DNA of 62,094 nt, from contig JAIXQS010000056.1 of NCBI GenBank assembly GCA_027485615.1, positions 1-62,094 on the forward strand. The letters are read 5' to 3'. The stretch's first letter is position 1. Each line of letters starts with the position of its first letter. The position numbers and the translations under genes were made by a program. Positions 48,420 to 57,959 of the stretch are shown here, in pieces. The notes below the pieces were generated by a model. That model searched no databases. It was not told where the DNA came from and was given only the letters and a program-made list of their open reading frames with translations. The stretch is from Verrucomicrobiaceae bacterium. GTDB taxonomy: Bacteria > Verrucomicrobiota > Verrucomicrobiia > Verrucomicrobiales > Akkermansiaceae.

Positions 48420-50864
48420 TCAATAAACCCTGCGCACCGAGTGGCTGAAGTAGTGCTGCGTGAGCAGGTCGGAGAGCGCGGCGAGCTGGTCGGCGAGTTT
48501 CTCCAACTCTATGGCATCGGGCTTGCCGGAGGAGGCGAGGCGGGCGTCGATCTTTTTCACCTCGGCGATGATGCGCGGGAAAAGGCCGAAGGCGCGGTCG
48601 CCGGGGAAGTTGTCCGACTCGGTGTGCAGGACGGCGAGCTGGAAGCTGACGCTGCGGGGGTTGCTGCGGTCGAAGAAAAGCAGGTCCACCACGCCCTGCC
48701 AATCCGGCCGTGAGAAGTAGCGGCGCCGGTAGGTCATCACGCTGTCGCAGATCTCGATGAGCGGCTCGAGCATCGCCTGCCCGGAGGCGGCGGCGCGCAG
48801 CAGCCCGAGGGTCACCTGCCCGCGCTCGATGCGGCGGCCGGTTTCCAGGAAACGCCAGCCTTGCCCGCGGATCATGTTTTCCGCCTGCAAGCCGGAGAAT
48901 GCGGAAAGCTGGAGCACCATGCGGTCGAGCGTAGGCAGCAGATCCGCCGCCCTGGGCACGCGGCTCGCGGTATCCACGATGCCCTTGAGCTGGGTGAAAC
49001 AGATCCAGGTGTCGTCGGAAAGCCGGTCCCTCGCGCTTGCCGCGTTGCCGATCAGGGAATCGACGAGCCGCGTGAGGCTGCCGGGCACATCCTTTCCGAA
49101 CATCAAGGTGGAAAGCCCGGCGACCGTGCGGAGTTTGTCGACGCCCTTGCCGAGCACGCCCGCGCCGTCCATGAGGCCCAGGCAGGCATCGAGGGGGTCG
49201 CGCGGGCGGCGGCCGCTTTCGCCCTCGATGCAGCGCAGGGTGACACGCAACATTCGCGTGACGGTTTCCACGCGCTCGGCGTAGCGGCCCACCCAGTAGA
49301 GCTGCTCGGCGATGCGGCTCGGCACCTCGGGAGCCGCGCCGAGGCGGTCGCGGGCGGCGGGCGGCTGGATGTCGGCGGTTTCTTGGCCCGTGGTTTTTCC
49401 CGTGAGCCAGACGTCCTTGGTGAAGCCCTCATGCTCCGGCCAGAGCTGCGGCGCGACGCCCGGTTTCCCCACCCGCGCCAGGCCGCCCGGCAGGATCACC
49501 GGGCCGTCGGCGGCGTTGAGCGCGAACGCCCGCCAGATCACCGGCCGGTTCTGCAAGCTGCGTCCTTGCAGCGAGGGCGCGAGGCTGGGCGCGATGTCCC
49601 GCTGGACGACAAAATCCCACGGCCTTTGCAGGATCGCCACCGTCCATTCCCTGCGCGAACCGGCGTTCAGATCCGCCCATTTCACCGGCAGGAAAGGGTC
49701 TTTCCCGAAAGCGGAAAGCAGCACGTATCCGTTGAGATCCGGCAGCAGCTTGTCGCGCACCGTCCGCTGCCCGAGCCACCAGCTTTCCACGAAGGGAAGC
49801 AGCAGTTCCTCGCCGAACCATTTCCGGCAGATCAGCGGCAGGAAGGCCTGCAGTGCGGCGGATCCGGCGAAACCCGCGCCCGGCGCGTTGAGCAGTGCCA
49901 CGTTTCCCGAACGCCATGCCTCGATCAGCCCCGGCACACCGCCGCGCCCCGAAGTCCAGAACTCCAGGGGATCGATCCCGTCGTCATCGAGCCGGCAGAG
50001 TACGCCATCGATGCGGCGCAGGCCGCCGAGGGTTTTCAGGAAAAGCCGCCGTTCGCGGACGGTCAGGTCCGCCGCCTCGACGAGGGAAATGCCGAGCAGC
50101 CGCGCCTTGTAGGCGTGCTCGAAGTAGGAGGGATGGCGGTAGCCGGGGGTGAGGAAAACGACATTGGAAACCTCGCCGCGCGATGTCTCCAGATTGCGCA
50201 GCGCAGCGTGCTCGGCATCGAAAAACGGGCGCAGCTTCGTCACCCGCGCCGCCTCGAAAAGATCCGGCAACACCGAGGAGACCACGCTGCGGTTTTCCAA
50301 GGTCTGCCCCAGCCCGCCGGGGGTGTGGGTGTGGTCGCGCAACACCGTCCAGACACCGTTCGCGGCCCGCACCAGGTCGCAGCCGCTGACCATCAGCCAT
50401 TTCCCGCCGACCGGTTGGATGTCGCGGGTGGAGTGATGGAACGCGGGGCTGGCGTGGACGAGATCCGGCGGCACCAGGCCGTCCTTGAGCAGCCGCCGCG
50501 GGCCGTAGAGATCCGCCAACACCGCCTCCAGCAGCCGCGTCCGCTGCGCCAGGCCTTTTGCGACGATCTCCCACTCCCGCCACTCCATGATGAAAGGGAT
50601 GGGATCAACCTCATAAGGCTGCCCCGCGCCGCCGACATCGCGGTAGACGTTGAAGGTCGTGCCGAGGTTGTCGAGCATGCGCCCGGTTTCCTCGGAAAGC
50701 GCGCGGCGCTCGTCCGGCGTCCAGCGCTGGATTTTCGCGGACATCTCCGCCCAGCAGGGACGCACCGCGCCCTGCCTGTCCAGCAGCTCGTTCCAGACAC
50801 CGCCCGCAGGCGATTCCGCCACGACCGAGCCGGCCGCCGGTGAAAATCTCTGCTTCTGGTTCAT
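48420..50864 (-). CDS. Circularly permuted ATP-grasp protein fused to an alpha-E domain
   Basis: An 814-residue fusion. Residues 1 to about 490 match COG2308/DUF404-DUF407 circularly permuted ATP-grasp proteins (FNVYRDVGGAGQPYEVDPIP; VVFLTPGYRHPSYFEH; LNAPGAGFAGSAALQAFLP). From about residue 505 (VPSRIAEQLYWVGRYAERVE) it is the alpha-E domain (COG2307/DUF403), ending LTQHYFSHS. The two are usually separate neighbours, often with a transglutaminase-like gene, and are suspected of making a peptide. No such partner is here. Confidence 0.9.
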   Translation of the reverse strand: MNQKQRFSPAAGSVVAESPAGGVWNELLDRQGAVRPCWAEMSAKIQRWTPDERRALSEETGRMLDNLGTTFNVYRDVGGAGQPYEVDPIPFIMEWREWEIVAKGLAQRTRLLEAVLADLYGPRRLLKDGLVPPDLVHASPAFHHSTRDIQPVGGKWLMVSGCDLVRAANGVWTVLRDHTHTPGGLGQTLENRSVVSSVLPDLFEAARVTKLRPFFDAEHAALRNLETSRGEVSNVVFLTPGYRHPSYFEHAYKARLLGISLVEAADLTVRERRLFLKTLGGLRRIDGVLCRLDDDGIDPLEFWTSGRGGVPGLIEAWRSGNVALLNAPGAGFAGSAALQAFLPLICRKWFGEELLLPFVESWWLGQRTVRDKLLPDLNGYVLLSAFGKDPFLPVKWADLNAGSRREWTVAILQRPWDFVVQRDIAPSLAPSLQGRSLQNRPVIWRAFALNAADGPVILPGGLARVGKPGVAPQLWPEHEGFTKDVWLTGKTTGQETADIQPPAARDRLGAAPEVPSRIAEQLYWVGRYAERVETVTRMLRVTLRCIEGESGRRPRDPLDACLGLMDGAGVLGKGVDKLRTVAGLSTLMFGKDVPGSLTRLVDSLIGNAASARDRLSDDTWICFTQLKGIVDTASRVPRAADLLPTLDRMVLQLSAFSGLQAENMIRGQGWRFLETGRRIERGQVTLGLLRAAASGQAMLEPLIEICDSVMTYRRRYFSRPDWQGVVDLLFFDRSNPRSVSFQLAVLHTESDNFPGDRAFGLFPRIIAEVKKIDARLASSGKPDAIELEKLADQLAALSDLLTQHYFSHSVRRVY

Positions 50865-50940
50865 TTGCGCCGACTCAAGCAGATTCCGTGCGGATTCCCA
50901 AACTTATCCTCGCGGAAAAACGGGCGGCCTCCCTGGGGCA

Positions 50941-51306
50941 TCAGTCCTTCGCCGTGTAATCGAATACCAGCGCCTTATCGAGGATGGGGATGAGGATTTC
51001 CTTGAAAGCGACGTGGGCGGGATGAGGGATGTAGGTTTCCAGCCCGGCCTTGTCCTTGAAGGTGACGAAGAAGCAATGGGTGAGGCCGTCGTTCTTGCCC
51101 TCGACGCTCTCGCTCGTGCCCCATTCGTAATCGGTGATCGTGTCGATCTTCGCGGGCAGCTCGCCGAACGCTTTCTCGACCGCCGCGATCTGCGCGGGCG
51201 TGGCGGAGTCCTTGAACTTGAACATGACGATGTGGCGGAATTCGCCACCGGCTTGGGAAACGGCATTGGTAAGCATGAGTGCGATGGGGATGAGTAGTTT
51301 CAACAT
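50941..51306 (-). CDS. Exported Dabb (stress-responsive A/B barrel) protein
   Basis: A 121-residue protein: signal peptide LLIPIALMLTNAVSQA, then one Dabb domain (FRHIVMFKFKDSATPAQIAA; YEWGTSESVEGKNDGLTHCF; YIPHPAHVAFKEILIP). Dabb proteins dimerise into alpha/beta barrels, some with oxygenase-type roles; export is unusual but seen in Verrucomicrobia. ATG 51306 fits the signal peptide. Confidence 0.85.
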   Translation of the reverse strand: MLKLLIPIALMLTNAVSQAGGEFRHIVMFKFKDSATPAQIAAVEKAFGELPAKIDTITDYEWGTSESVEGKNDGLTHCFFVTFKDKAGLETYIPHPAHVAFKEILIPILDKALVFDYTAKD

Positions 51307-51381
51307 GGCCGGAGCCTGCACAAGTTTTTTGGCGTAGCCAATCACCGGTTTTTGAAATCGCCTCCGGCGCGAACCTTCTCA

Positions 51382-51627
51382 GTCCCGGCAGGGACGGCCC
51401 GAGAGTAGTCGGGGGTGCAACCCCCGGAACCAACACCCATGGAAATCTCCGGGCGAGGCATCCGCGCCGCCGCCCATTCCCCACCCGACGATGCCCGGAA
51501 ACGGCATGGCCCGATGCGGGCGGTGGCGGAGCGCAACGGTGGCGGTACCGGATCACCGCCCGGCTCCCCTTTGATTCCCGATCCGGGGGTTACACCCCCG
51601 GCTACTTTCCCCCTGTCCCTCCGGGAC
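51382..51627. repeat. Long inverted pair of composite palindromic modules
   Basis: Left unit (51382-51427): hairpin GTCCC-GGCA-GGGAC, a spacer, then AGTAGTC and CGGGGGT-GC-AACCCCCG. Right unit (51583-51627) is the same on the minus strand: GTCCCGGAGGGAC, spacer, AGTAGC, and CGGGGGT-GTA-ACCCCCG. The two units pair along their length with small differences. The 51307-51730 gap otherwise shows no gene. Confidence 0.7.
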
Positions 51628-51730
51628 GGAAGACACTCACGGATCCGGCGGCCGCGTCACCGTCGACCTTGCCCGTCTCTCCCCCTGCGATAGCCTTCGC
51701 ACCAATGAAAAATCTACTGTTCACGAAGAA

Positions 51731-52153
51731 ATGAAATCCGTCTTTCAGATACTCGCCGCAACACTTCTCATAGCCGGCTGCCGTCCTAAGCCGTTCGAGG
51801 AACTGCGCTTGCCCCATACAATCGCCGGTGCGGAAGCGCTTGATTTCAAAAACCGGGGAACATCGCGCATCGTCATTTCTTCCACGGAGCTTGGGCATGG
51901 TTACAATGCAACTGTTTCTCACGGATACTTCAGATCCGATGCCGACAAAGATCTCGATTTCGTGGAGATTGCGATCCAATACCCCAGCGCAAATGCTACC
52001 TACGTTAGCATGATGAAGGCCTTCGCGCTGAAGGATCTTCCGCCGGATATCTTGGAGCGTCGCGGTGATCAGATTGTCTCACAGGCCGATGACAGCATCA
52101 TCTTCGACCTCGGGTCGGTTACGGTGACAGCAGAACTGCCTTGGAAACAATGA
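51731..52153 (+). CDS. Small lipoprotein, function unknown
   Basis: A 140-residue protein with a signal ending in a lipobox (ILAATLLIAGC) and a mature part of mixed alpha/beta character (RIVISSTELGHGYNATVSHG; DLDFVEIAIQYPSANATYVS). No family is recognised. Confidence 0.65.
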   Translation: MKSVFQILAATLLIAGCRPKPFEELRLPHTIAGAEALDFKNRGTSRIVISSTELGHGYNATVSHGYFRSDADKDLDFVEIAIQYPSANATYVSMMKAFALKDLPPDILERRGDQIVSQADDSIIFDLGSVTVTAELPWKQ

Positions 52154-52189
52154 GACCGCGGGTGAAGGCGGGCAGAGGGTTCCAGCCGC

Positions 52190-53719
52190 TCACCACTTCG
52201 TGAAATCGCCGTTGAAATCCGGATTCCTGTGGGGTTGGAGGGCGTGGGTTGCGCCTAGGAAGTTCTTGATGCGGCGGGTGAGGTCGCCGGTGATTTCGGG
52301 CTGTTCGGCGGCGAGGTTGGTTTTCTCGCCGGGGTCGGCTTCGAGGTCGAAGAGTTCGGTGCGCTCGGGCCACTGCCATTGGATCAGCTTCCATTTCCCG
52401 GTGCGGACGGCGGTGCCGGGGGAGCCGCCCTGGTTGCCCCAATGGGGGTAGTGCCAGAACATCGGGCGGCCGCTGGGGGCGGTGCCGGGCTTTTCGAGAA
52501 ACGGCAGGAAGGAGGCACCATCCTTGTGCTGCTCCGGGAGAAGGTCATGGCCGGTGGCGGCGAGGAGGGTGGGGAAATAATCGGTGGAATAGACGGGTTC
52601 GGCGCAGGTTTTTCCGCCGTGGCCGGTGGCGGGGTTCCGCACGAGCAGGGGGACGCGGATGCCGCCTTCGTAGAGCCAGCCTTTTCCGGCGCGGTAGGGG
52701 AGGTTCGTGGTCGGCGAGCCTTCGGAGGTGGAGAGGCCGCCGTTGTCGGAGGTGAAGACGACGATCGTGTTTTCCGCAAGGCCGCTTTCCTCCAAGGCAT
52801 CGAACACCTGCCCGCAAGCGGCGTCCATGGACTCGATCATGGCGGCGTAAACGGCGTGGGAATGGACGGTGCGGTTCTCGCGGGGAGGTTCCGGCGCGAA
52901 CTCATCTTTCAGCCCCAGCTTCTTGCGCTTCGCCTCATACTTTTTCACCAAAGCCTCGGGAGCCATGAGCGGGGTGTGGACGGCGTAGAAGGAGAGGTAG
53001 GCGAGGAAGGGCTTGTCCTTGTTCGCCTTGATGAAAGCCGCCGTCTCGCGGCCAAGCCTTTCGTCAAGGTGTTCGCCGGGTGGGCCGTCCTTGATCTTGG
53101 GATTGCCGTAGGGGGAGAAATACTTTTTCCCGCCGTAGGGACCACCGCCCCTGCCGCCGCCGATGTTGATGTCGAAGCCGTGGTCTTCCGGGAAATGACC
53201 TTCCGGCCCGAGATGCCATTTCCCGGCGAAGAAGGTGGCGTAGCCGTGTTTCCTGAAGGCCTGTGCAAGGGTGGTGGTGCCGTCCGGCAGGCGGCCTAGG
53301 TATGGCGCGGGCCAGAGCGGGAAATTCCTGCCCTTGCCGGATTTGAGGAAATCGCGCGCAGGGTCGTAGTTCTCCGGGATTGCGTCGATGAACTCATTGG
53401 GACCACCGAAGTAATCCGTGTTCCGCGTCCGCGCGGGGTTCTGGCCGGTCATGATTGCGGAGCGCGTCGGCGAGCAGACGGGGCAGCTTGAGTAGCCGTT
53501 GGTGAAATTCACGGCGGTCTTCGCGAACTTCGCGAGGTTCGGGGTTTCGTAAAACGGGTCGCTGCCGTCGAGGTTCACATCGGTCACGCCGAGGTCGTCC
53601 ACGAGGATGAAAACGATGTTGCGCGGCTTTTCGGCGGCGTGGAGGAGAGGGATGAGCAGGAGCGAGAGGACGAGGGTTTTCGTCCCCGCAAATCGTGGGC
53701 TAGGGTCATCCTTTTTCAA
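52190..53719 (-). CDS. Exported sulfatase (type I, formylglycine)
   Basis: A 509-residue alkaline-phosphatase-superfamily sulfatase. A signal peptide (LVLSLLLIPLLHAA) precedes VFILVDDLGVTDVN (metal-binding Asps) and SCPVCSPTRSAIMTGQNPAR, where the first Cys of CSPTR is the formylglycine site. FFAGKWHLG, a later His/Asp set and FTSDNGG follow. Substrates are probably sulfated glycans. The TTG at 53719 is the start by frame; a signal-based start slightly inside is possible. An anaerobic sulfatase maturase is not in the window. Confidence 0.9.
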   Translation of the reverse strand: MKKDDPSPRFAGTKTLVLSLLLIPLLHAAEKPRNIVFILVDDLGVTDVNLDGSDPFYETPNLAKFAKTAVNFTNGYSSCPVCSPTRSAIMTGQNPARTRNTDYFGGPNEFIDAIPENYDPARDFLKSGKGRNFPLWPAPYLGRLPDGTTTLAQAFRKHGYATFFAGKWHLGPEGHFPEDHGFDINIGGGRGGGPYGGKKYFSPYGNPKIKDGPPGEHLDERLGRETAAFIKANKDKPFLAYLSFYAVHTPLMAPEALVKKYEAKRKKLGLKDEFAPEPPRENRTVHSHAVYAAMIESMDAACGQVFDALEESGLAENTIVVFTSDNGGLSTSEGSPTTNLPYRAGKGWLYEGGIRVPLLVRNPATGHGGKTCAEPVYSTDYFPTLLAATGHDLLPEQHKDGASFLPFLEKPGTAPSGRPMFWHYPHWGNQGGSPGTAVRTGKWKLIQWQWPERTELFDLEADPGEKTNLAAEQPEITGDLTRRIKNFLGATHALQPHRNPDFNGDFTKW

Positions 53720-53760
53720 AACGAATCAGAATATCCGAGAGTTAGTCATCACTTCCTTCC

Positions 53761-54081
53761 TCACTGTTTTTTCCTCCCCAACAGATACAACGGAAAGCCG
53801 AGAAATATCGAGAGTAGCAGCACAAAAGGCCAGGCCTTCACGTCACCGACGACAGGTGGTGCCGCGATCATGTTTTCCTCGTAAGTCTTGTAAAGCTCCG
53901 CCGCCGCTTCCGCATCCTCATCGCCCACGACCACCCGGATTCCGCCGATCGCGTGCGTGTAAAGCCAGTGGATCTGGGGAGTGTATTCGTCATAAACATG
54001 CGCGGAAACTCCCTCGGACTCCAGAAACGAGCGGAACAGATAGGCATCCTCCCCCTTGTAGAATCTTGCGATGGTTTCCAT
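53761..54081 (-). CDS. DUF2007-type protein with a C-terminal membrane helix
   Basis: A 106-residue protein: METIARFYKGEDAYLFRSFL then GVSAHVYDEYTP and IGGIRVVVGDEDAEAAAELY match the DUF2007 ferredoxin-like fold seen in putative signal-transducing proteins. The last 25 residues form one hydrophobic helix (WPFVLLLSIFLGFPLYLLG). Function unknown. Confidence 0.8.
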   Translation of the reverse strand: METIARFYKGEDAYLFRSFLESEGVSAHVYDEYTPQIHWLYTHAIGGIRVVVGDEDAEAAAELYKTYEENMIAAPPVVGDVKAWPFVLLLSIFLGFPLYLLGRKKQ

Positions 54082-54197
54082 GGCGTTGGTAAGGACATTC
54101 GCTGTCCGCTCCGGCCTTGGAAAGCAGGAAATTGGCCTTTCAAGAGAGCTTTCCGATGCTGGACAAACCGCAATCCCTCCCCGAACATCCCAACCCG

Positions 54198-56894
54198 ATG
54201 TCCGAGTTAGCGAAAGCCTACGAGCCGCAGGCCGTGGAGGAAAAATGGTATGCCGCATGGCTGGAGGCGGGTTGTTTCCGTGCCGATGAGAATTCCGAAA
54301 AGGAAGCGTATTCCATTGTCATCCCGCCGCCGAATGTCACCGGCATCCTGCACCTTGGGCACGTGTTGAACAACGCGATCCAGGACATCCTCGCCCGCCG
54401 CGCGAGGCAGGAGGGGAAAGAGGTTCTCTGGCTCCCCGGAACCGACCACGCGGGCATCGCCACGCAGGCGAAGGTGGAGCGCGAGCTTCGTGAAAAGGAG
54501 GGCAAGACCCGCCGCGACCTCGGCCGCGACGAGTTCCTCAAGCGCGTGTGGGATTTCAAGAACACCCACGGCGACATCATCATCAAGCAACTGAAACGCC
54601 TTGGCTGCTCCTGCGATTGGTCGCGCGAGCGTTTCACCATGGACGCGGAATACACCCGCTGGGTCAGCCAGGTTTTCGTGGATCTTTTCAACGAAGGCCT
54701 GATCTACCGCGGCAAGCGGATGGTGAACTGGTGCCCCGTTTCCCTCACCGCCCTCTCCGACGAGGAGGTGATCATGAAAGCCTCGCGGTCCAAGCTTTTC
54801 ACGATGAAATACGAGCTCGCCGAAAGCCCCGGCGAGTTCATCCACATCTCCACCACCCGCCCGGAAACGCTGATGGGAGACGTCGCCATCGCCGTCCATC
54901 CCAAGCATCCGAAATACGCGCAGTGGATCGGGAAAATGGTGCGCCGCCCGTTTCCCGAAGCGCTTATCCCCATTATCGGCGATGAAATGGTCGATCTGGA
55001 ATTCGGCACCGGCGCGCTGAAAATCACCCCCGCCCACGACAAGGTCGATTTCGAAATCGGCAAGAAGCATGGCTTGGAAATCATCGACGTGCTGCATCCC
55101 GACGGCACCATCAACTGCCCCGCGCTCCCGGAGTTTCATGGCCTCGACCGCTTCGTCGCGCGCCGCGCCGCCGCCGCGAAGCTGGAGGAAATGGGACTGC
55201 TGATCGGCATCGAGGAATACGAGAACAACGTCGGCTACTCCGAGCGCGCCGATGTGCCGATCGAGCCGCGTATTTCCATGCAGTGGTTCCTCCGCTACCC
55301 GGAGATCGCGAAATCCACGGACGCGGTGGCCTCCGGAGATATCCAGTTCCGCCCCGAGCGCTGGGCGAAAACCTACGCCCACTGGATGGAAAATCTCCAG
55401 GACTGGTGCATCAGCCGCCAGCTCTGGTGGGGACATCAGATCCCGGTTTGGTATCGGAAAGATAACTTTGAATCACTCAAGAACGCGGAGTCACTCGATA
55501 CGTCCCATACGTCCAATAAGTCCCATCCGGATTTATATGTAGGCGTGGAACCACCCGCCGACCCCGAAAACTGGATCCGCGACGAGGACGTGATGGACAC
55601 CTGGTTTTCCTCATGGCTCTGGCCGTTCGCTACGATGAGTGACGTAGGTGAAAACTCAACGACGCTGAAAAAGTTTTATCCTACGGCGGATCTGGTAACC
55701 GGCCCCGACATCATTTTCTTCTGGGTCGCGCGCATGATCATGGCGGGCTACCGCTTCGGCGGCGGGCTGCCGTTCAAGAATGTCTATTTCACCTCGATCA
55801 TCCGCGATCTCAAAGGCCGCAAGATGAGCAAATCCCTCGGCAACTCGCCCGATCCCATCGACCTCATGGACAAGTTCGGGGCCGATGGCCTCCGCTTCGG
55901 CCTGATGCGCATTGCGCCGGTGGGAGCGGATGTGCGTTTCGATGTGGCCACGGTCGAGGAAGGCCGCAACTTCGCCAACAAGCTCTACAACGCCTGCCGT
56001 TTCCGCCAGATGGATGGCAACGAGTTCGCGCCGCTGCCCGCCGTGAAAGGCCTCCCGGTCTATCACATCCAAGTGATGTCGAAGCTCGACCAGCTCGCCG
56101 AAGACCTCAATGGCATCTACGCCGAATACCGCTTCGGCGAGATCGCGCAGCGCCTCTACGAATTCCTCTGGAATGATTTCTGCGACAAGTGGCTGGAAGC
56201 CGTGAAAGCGGATCTCCGCGAATCCGCCACCGCCGAAGCCCGCGCCGCCGCGCTCGGCACCTTCGATGCCGTGATGAGCCGTTACCTCCAGCTCCTGCAT
56301 CCCTACATGCCCCACGTCACCGAGGAGCTTTCCGAGCGCATGAACTACGTCGCTTCGGGTGAGTTCGTGATGAGAAAGACCCTGCCGGAGAAACCGCTGC
56401 TCGCGGAATTTTCCGCGGCGGAAACCGAAGCCGCGCAGAAACAAGCCGCCGCGATCTACGAGACCGCCGGCCGCCTCCGCAACCTCAAGGCGGAATACAA
56501 CCTCGGTTCCCGCAAGGATGTGCGCTTCGTGATGAAAGGCGCGGTGGCATGGCTTTCCAACGAACTCAACGTCCTCGCCCTCCTCGCCGGATCCACGGAA
56601 ATTCTAGTGGATGATTCCTACGAAGCACCGAAAGGAACCCCCGCTGCCGTCACCCCCGTTGGCGAGGCCTACATGCCCATGGAAGGCCTGATCGATGTCG
56701 AAGCAGAGCGAGTCCGCATTTCCAGGGAGATCGAGAAAATGCGCATCGAGGTGACGAAATCCGAAGGCAAGCTTGGCACTGCGTCCTTCGTGGATCGCGC
56801 CCCGCCGGAAGTCGTGGCGCAGGAGAAGGAGCGCCTGGAGGATTGGAAAACCAAGCTCGCCCAGCTCGGCGAAATGCTCGAAGCTTTGAGATAA
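54198..56894 (+). CDS. valS: Valyl-tRNA synthetase
   Basis: An 898-residue class I enzyme with HIGH motif PPPNVTGILHLGHVLN, editing motifs and KMSKS motif GRKMSKSLGNSPDP; a C-terminal coiled coil (VEAERVRISREIEKMRIEVT) binds tRNA. ATG 54198 (MSELAKAYEPQAVEEKWY) fits the family; ATG 54156 is an in-frame alternative. A low-complexity insert (DTSHTSNKSHPD), coded by 9-nt repeats at about 55499-55528, lies after QIPVWYRK. It leads a four-gene operon with 3-nt gaps. Confidence 0.96.
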   Translation: MSELAKAYEPQAVEEKWYAAWLEAGCFRADENSEKEAYSIVIPPPNVTGILHLGHVLNNAIQDILARRARQEGKEVLWLPGTDHAGIATQAKVERELREKEGKTRRDLGRDEFLKRVWDFKNTHGDIIIKQLKRLGCSCDWSRERFTMDAEYTRWVSQVFVDLFNEGLIYRGKRMVNWCPVSLTALSDEEVIMKASRSKLFTMKYELAESPGEFIHISTTRPETLMGDVAIAVHPKHPKYAQWIGKMVRRPFPEALIPIIGDEMVDLEFGTGALKITPAHDKVDFEIGKKHGLEIIDVLHPDGTINCPALPEFHGLDRFVARRAAAAKLEEMGLLIGIEEYENNVGYSERADVPIEPRISMQWFLRYPEIAKSTDAVASGDIQFRPERWAKTYAHWMENLQDWCISRQLWWGHQIPVWYRKDNFESLKNAESLDTSHTSNKSHPDLYVGVEPPADPENWIRDEDVMDTWFSSWLWPFATMSDVGENSTTLKKFYPTADLVTGPDIIFFWVARMIMAGYRFGGGLPFKNVYFTSIIRDLKGRKMSKSLGNSPDPIDLMDKFGADGLRFGLMRIAPVGADVRFDVATVEEGRNFANKLYNACRFRQMDGNEFAPLPAVKGLPVYHIQVMSKLDQLAEDLNGIYAEYRFGEIAQRLYEFLWNDFCDKWLEAVKADLRESATAEARAAALGTFDAVMSRYLQLLHPYMPHVTEELSERMNYVASGEFVMRKTLPEKPLLAEFSAAETEAAQKQAAAIYETAGRLRNLKAEYNLGSRKDVRFVMKGAVAWLSNELNVLALLAGSTEILVDDSYEAPKGTPAAVTPVGEAYMPMEGLIDVEAERVRISREIEKMRIEVTKSEGKLGTASFVDRAPPEVVAQEKERLEDWKTKLAQLGEMLEALR

Positions 56895-56897
56895 CCC

Positions 56898-57956
56898 ATG
56901 CCCGAACTCAACGAAATCCAGGGGATCAGCGAAGCCTCCTTGCACCTCCTCGAAGCCAGTGGCATTGACACGGTCATGGAGCTCGCGGCGCTGGACGCCG
57001 ATCATCTTGCCGCTGAATTGAAACTCGCGAACCAGACGCTCTCCCTTGTAAAACGCGTGCCGGGTAAAGCCACCGTCTCGCGCTGGATCACGCAAGCCAT
57101 GGCAATGGTGGGAGTGGAGCCTGCCGCCGACACTTCGCCTGAAATCGAACCACCGGTAAACTTCGAGGCGAACCCGGAGGTGGCGGAGATGCTGGCTCTC
57201 GCGCCATGCGCGATACCTCTCCAGGGCAAGATCATGATGGGGAATGGTCTCCGTGTATCGGACGTGCCCGCCGGCATTTTCCTTAACCGGTATGTGGGAG
57301 ATCTTGACGTCCGCATCGGCACCCCCCCGCCGCCGAAGCAGGAGCTGCCATCGCGCCGCCAGAGCGGCAACCTGGAATTCATCTCCAAACCATCGACGCG
57401 CCAGGCTTTCGCCTCATTTTCAGCGCAACCTGCCACACCGGCCAAAGAGAAAGGCAACCGGGTGCCGGGCTCGAAGAGCGGGCACGAGGAAGACCGCATC
57501 GCCTTGATCCGCGCCCCGCTTGCGCAGACAAATTTGGGAAAGAATCCGGAATCCCGCCAATACATCCGCGGCGTCCTCCATACCCATCCTTGGCAGCTGC
57601 GCTTCGGGGCGGTTTTCAGTTTGTTGCTGCTGGCCAACCTGCCGCTCGCCGTTGCTTCCGCCTTTCTCCTGCTGGCGTCGGAGGAGAAACCCAAAATCTT
57701 TGCATGGGTGCCGCAGTGGTGGCTCGCCTTCCCCATCGCGCTGCCTTTAACCGGCCTCGGCTATCTACTCTGGGGATTGACCGGGAAATGCCGTATCTGC
57801 AACCAGAAGCTTTTCGCCCGGAAGGGTGCTCTTAAGCATGTAAAGTCTCACCGCATCCCCGGCATGGGTTTTGTAGTCCCGCTTTGCCTGCACCTGTTGG
57901 CCTTCAATTGGTTCCGCTGCTCCTCTTGCGGCACGCCCGTTCGCCTGAGGAAATAG
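56898..57956 (+). CDS. Helix-hairpin-helix protein with two membrane segments and zinc-knuckle cysteines
   Basis: A 352-residue protein. The N-terminus (LNEIQGISEASLHLLEASGI; MELAALDADHLAAELKL) is a DUF4332-like helix-hairpin-helix. Two membrane segments lie at about 230-250 and 265-285 (VFSLLLLANLPLAVASAFLL; LAFPIALPLTGLGYLLWGL). CRICNQKLFARKG and CSSCGTPVRLRK are a four-cysteine pair around a last hydrophobic stretch. It follows valS by 3 nt. Function unknown. Confidence 0.75.
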   Translation: MPELNEIQGISEASLHLLEASGIDTVMELAALDADHLAAELKLANQTLSLVKRVPGKATVSRWITQAMAMVGVEPAADTSPEIEPPVNFEANPEVAEMLALAPCAIPLQGKIMMGNGLRVSDVPAGIFLNRYVGDLDVRIGTPPPPKQELPSRRQSGNLEFISKPSTRQAFASFSAQPATPAKEKGNRVPGSKSGHEEDRIALIRAPLAQTNLGKNPESRQYIRGVLHTHPWQLRFGAVFSLLLLANLPLAVASAFLLLASEEKPKIFAWVPQWWLAFPIALPLTGLGYLLWGLTGKCRICNQKLFARKGALKHVKSHRIPGMGFVVPLCLHLLAFNWFRCSSCGTPVRLRK

Positions 57957-57959
57957 GCC

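Noticed and set aside
48861..50843. A 660-codon frame opposite the ATP-grasp/alpha-E gene.
   Set aside because: It is antisense to a clear domain fusion and its translation is Arg/Gln/Pro-rich with no family motif.
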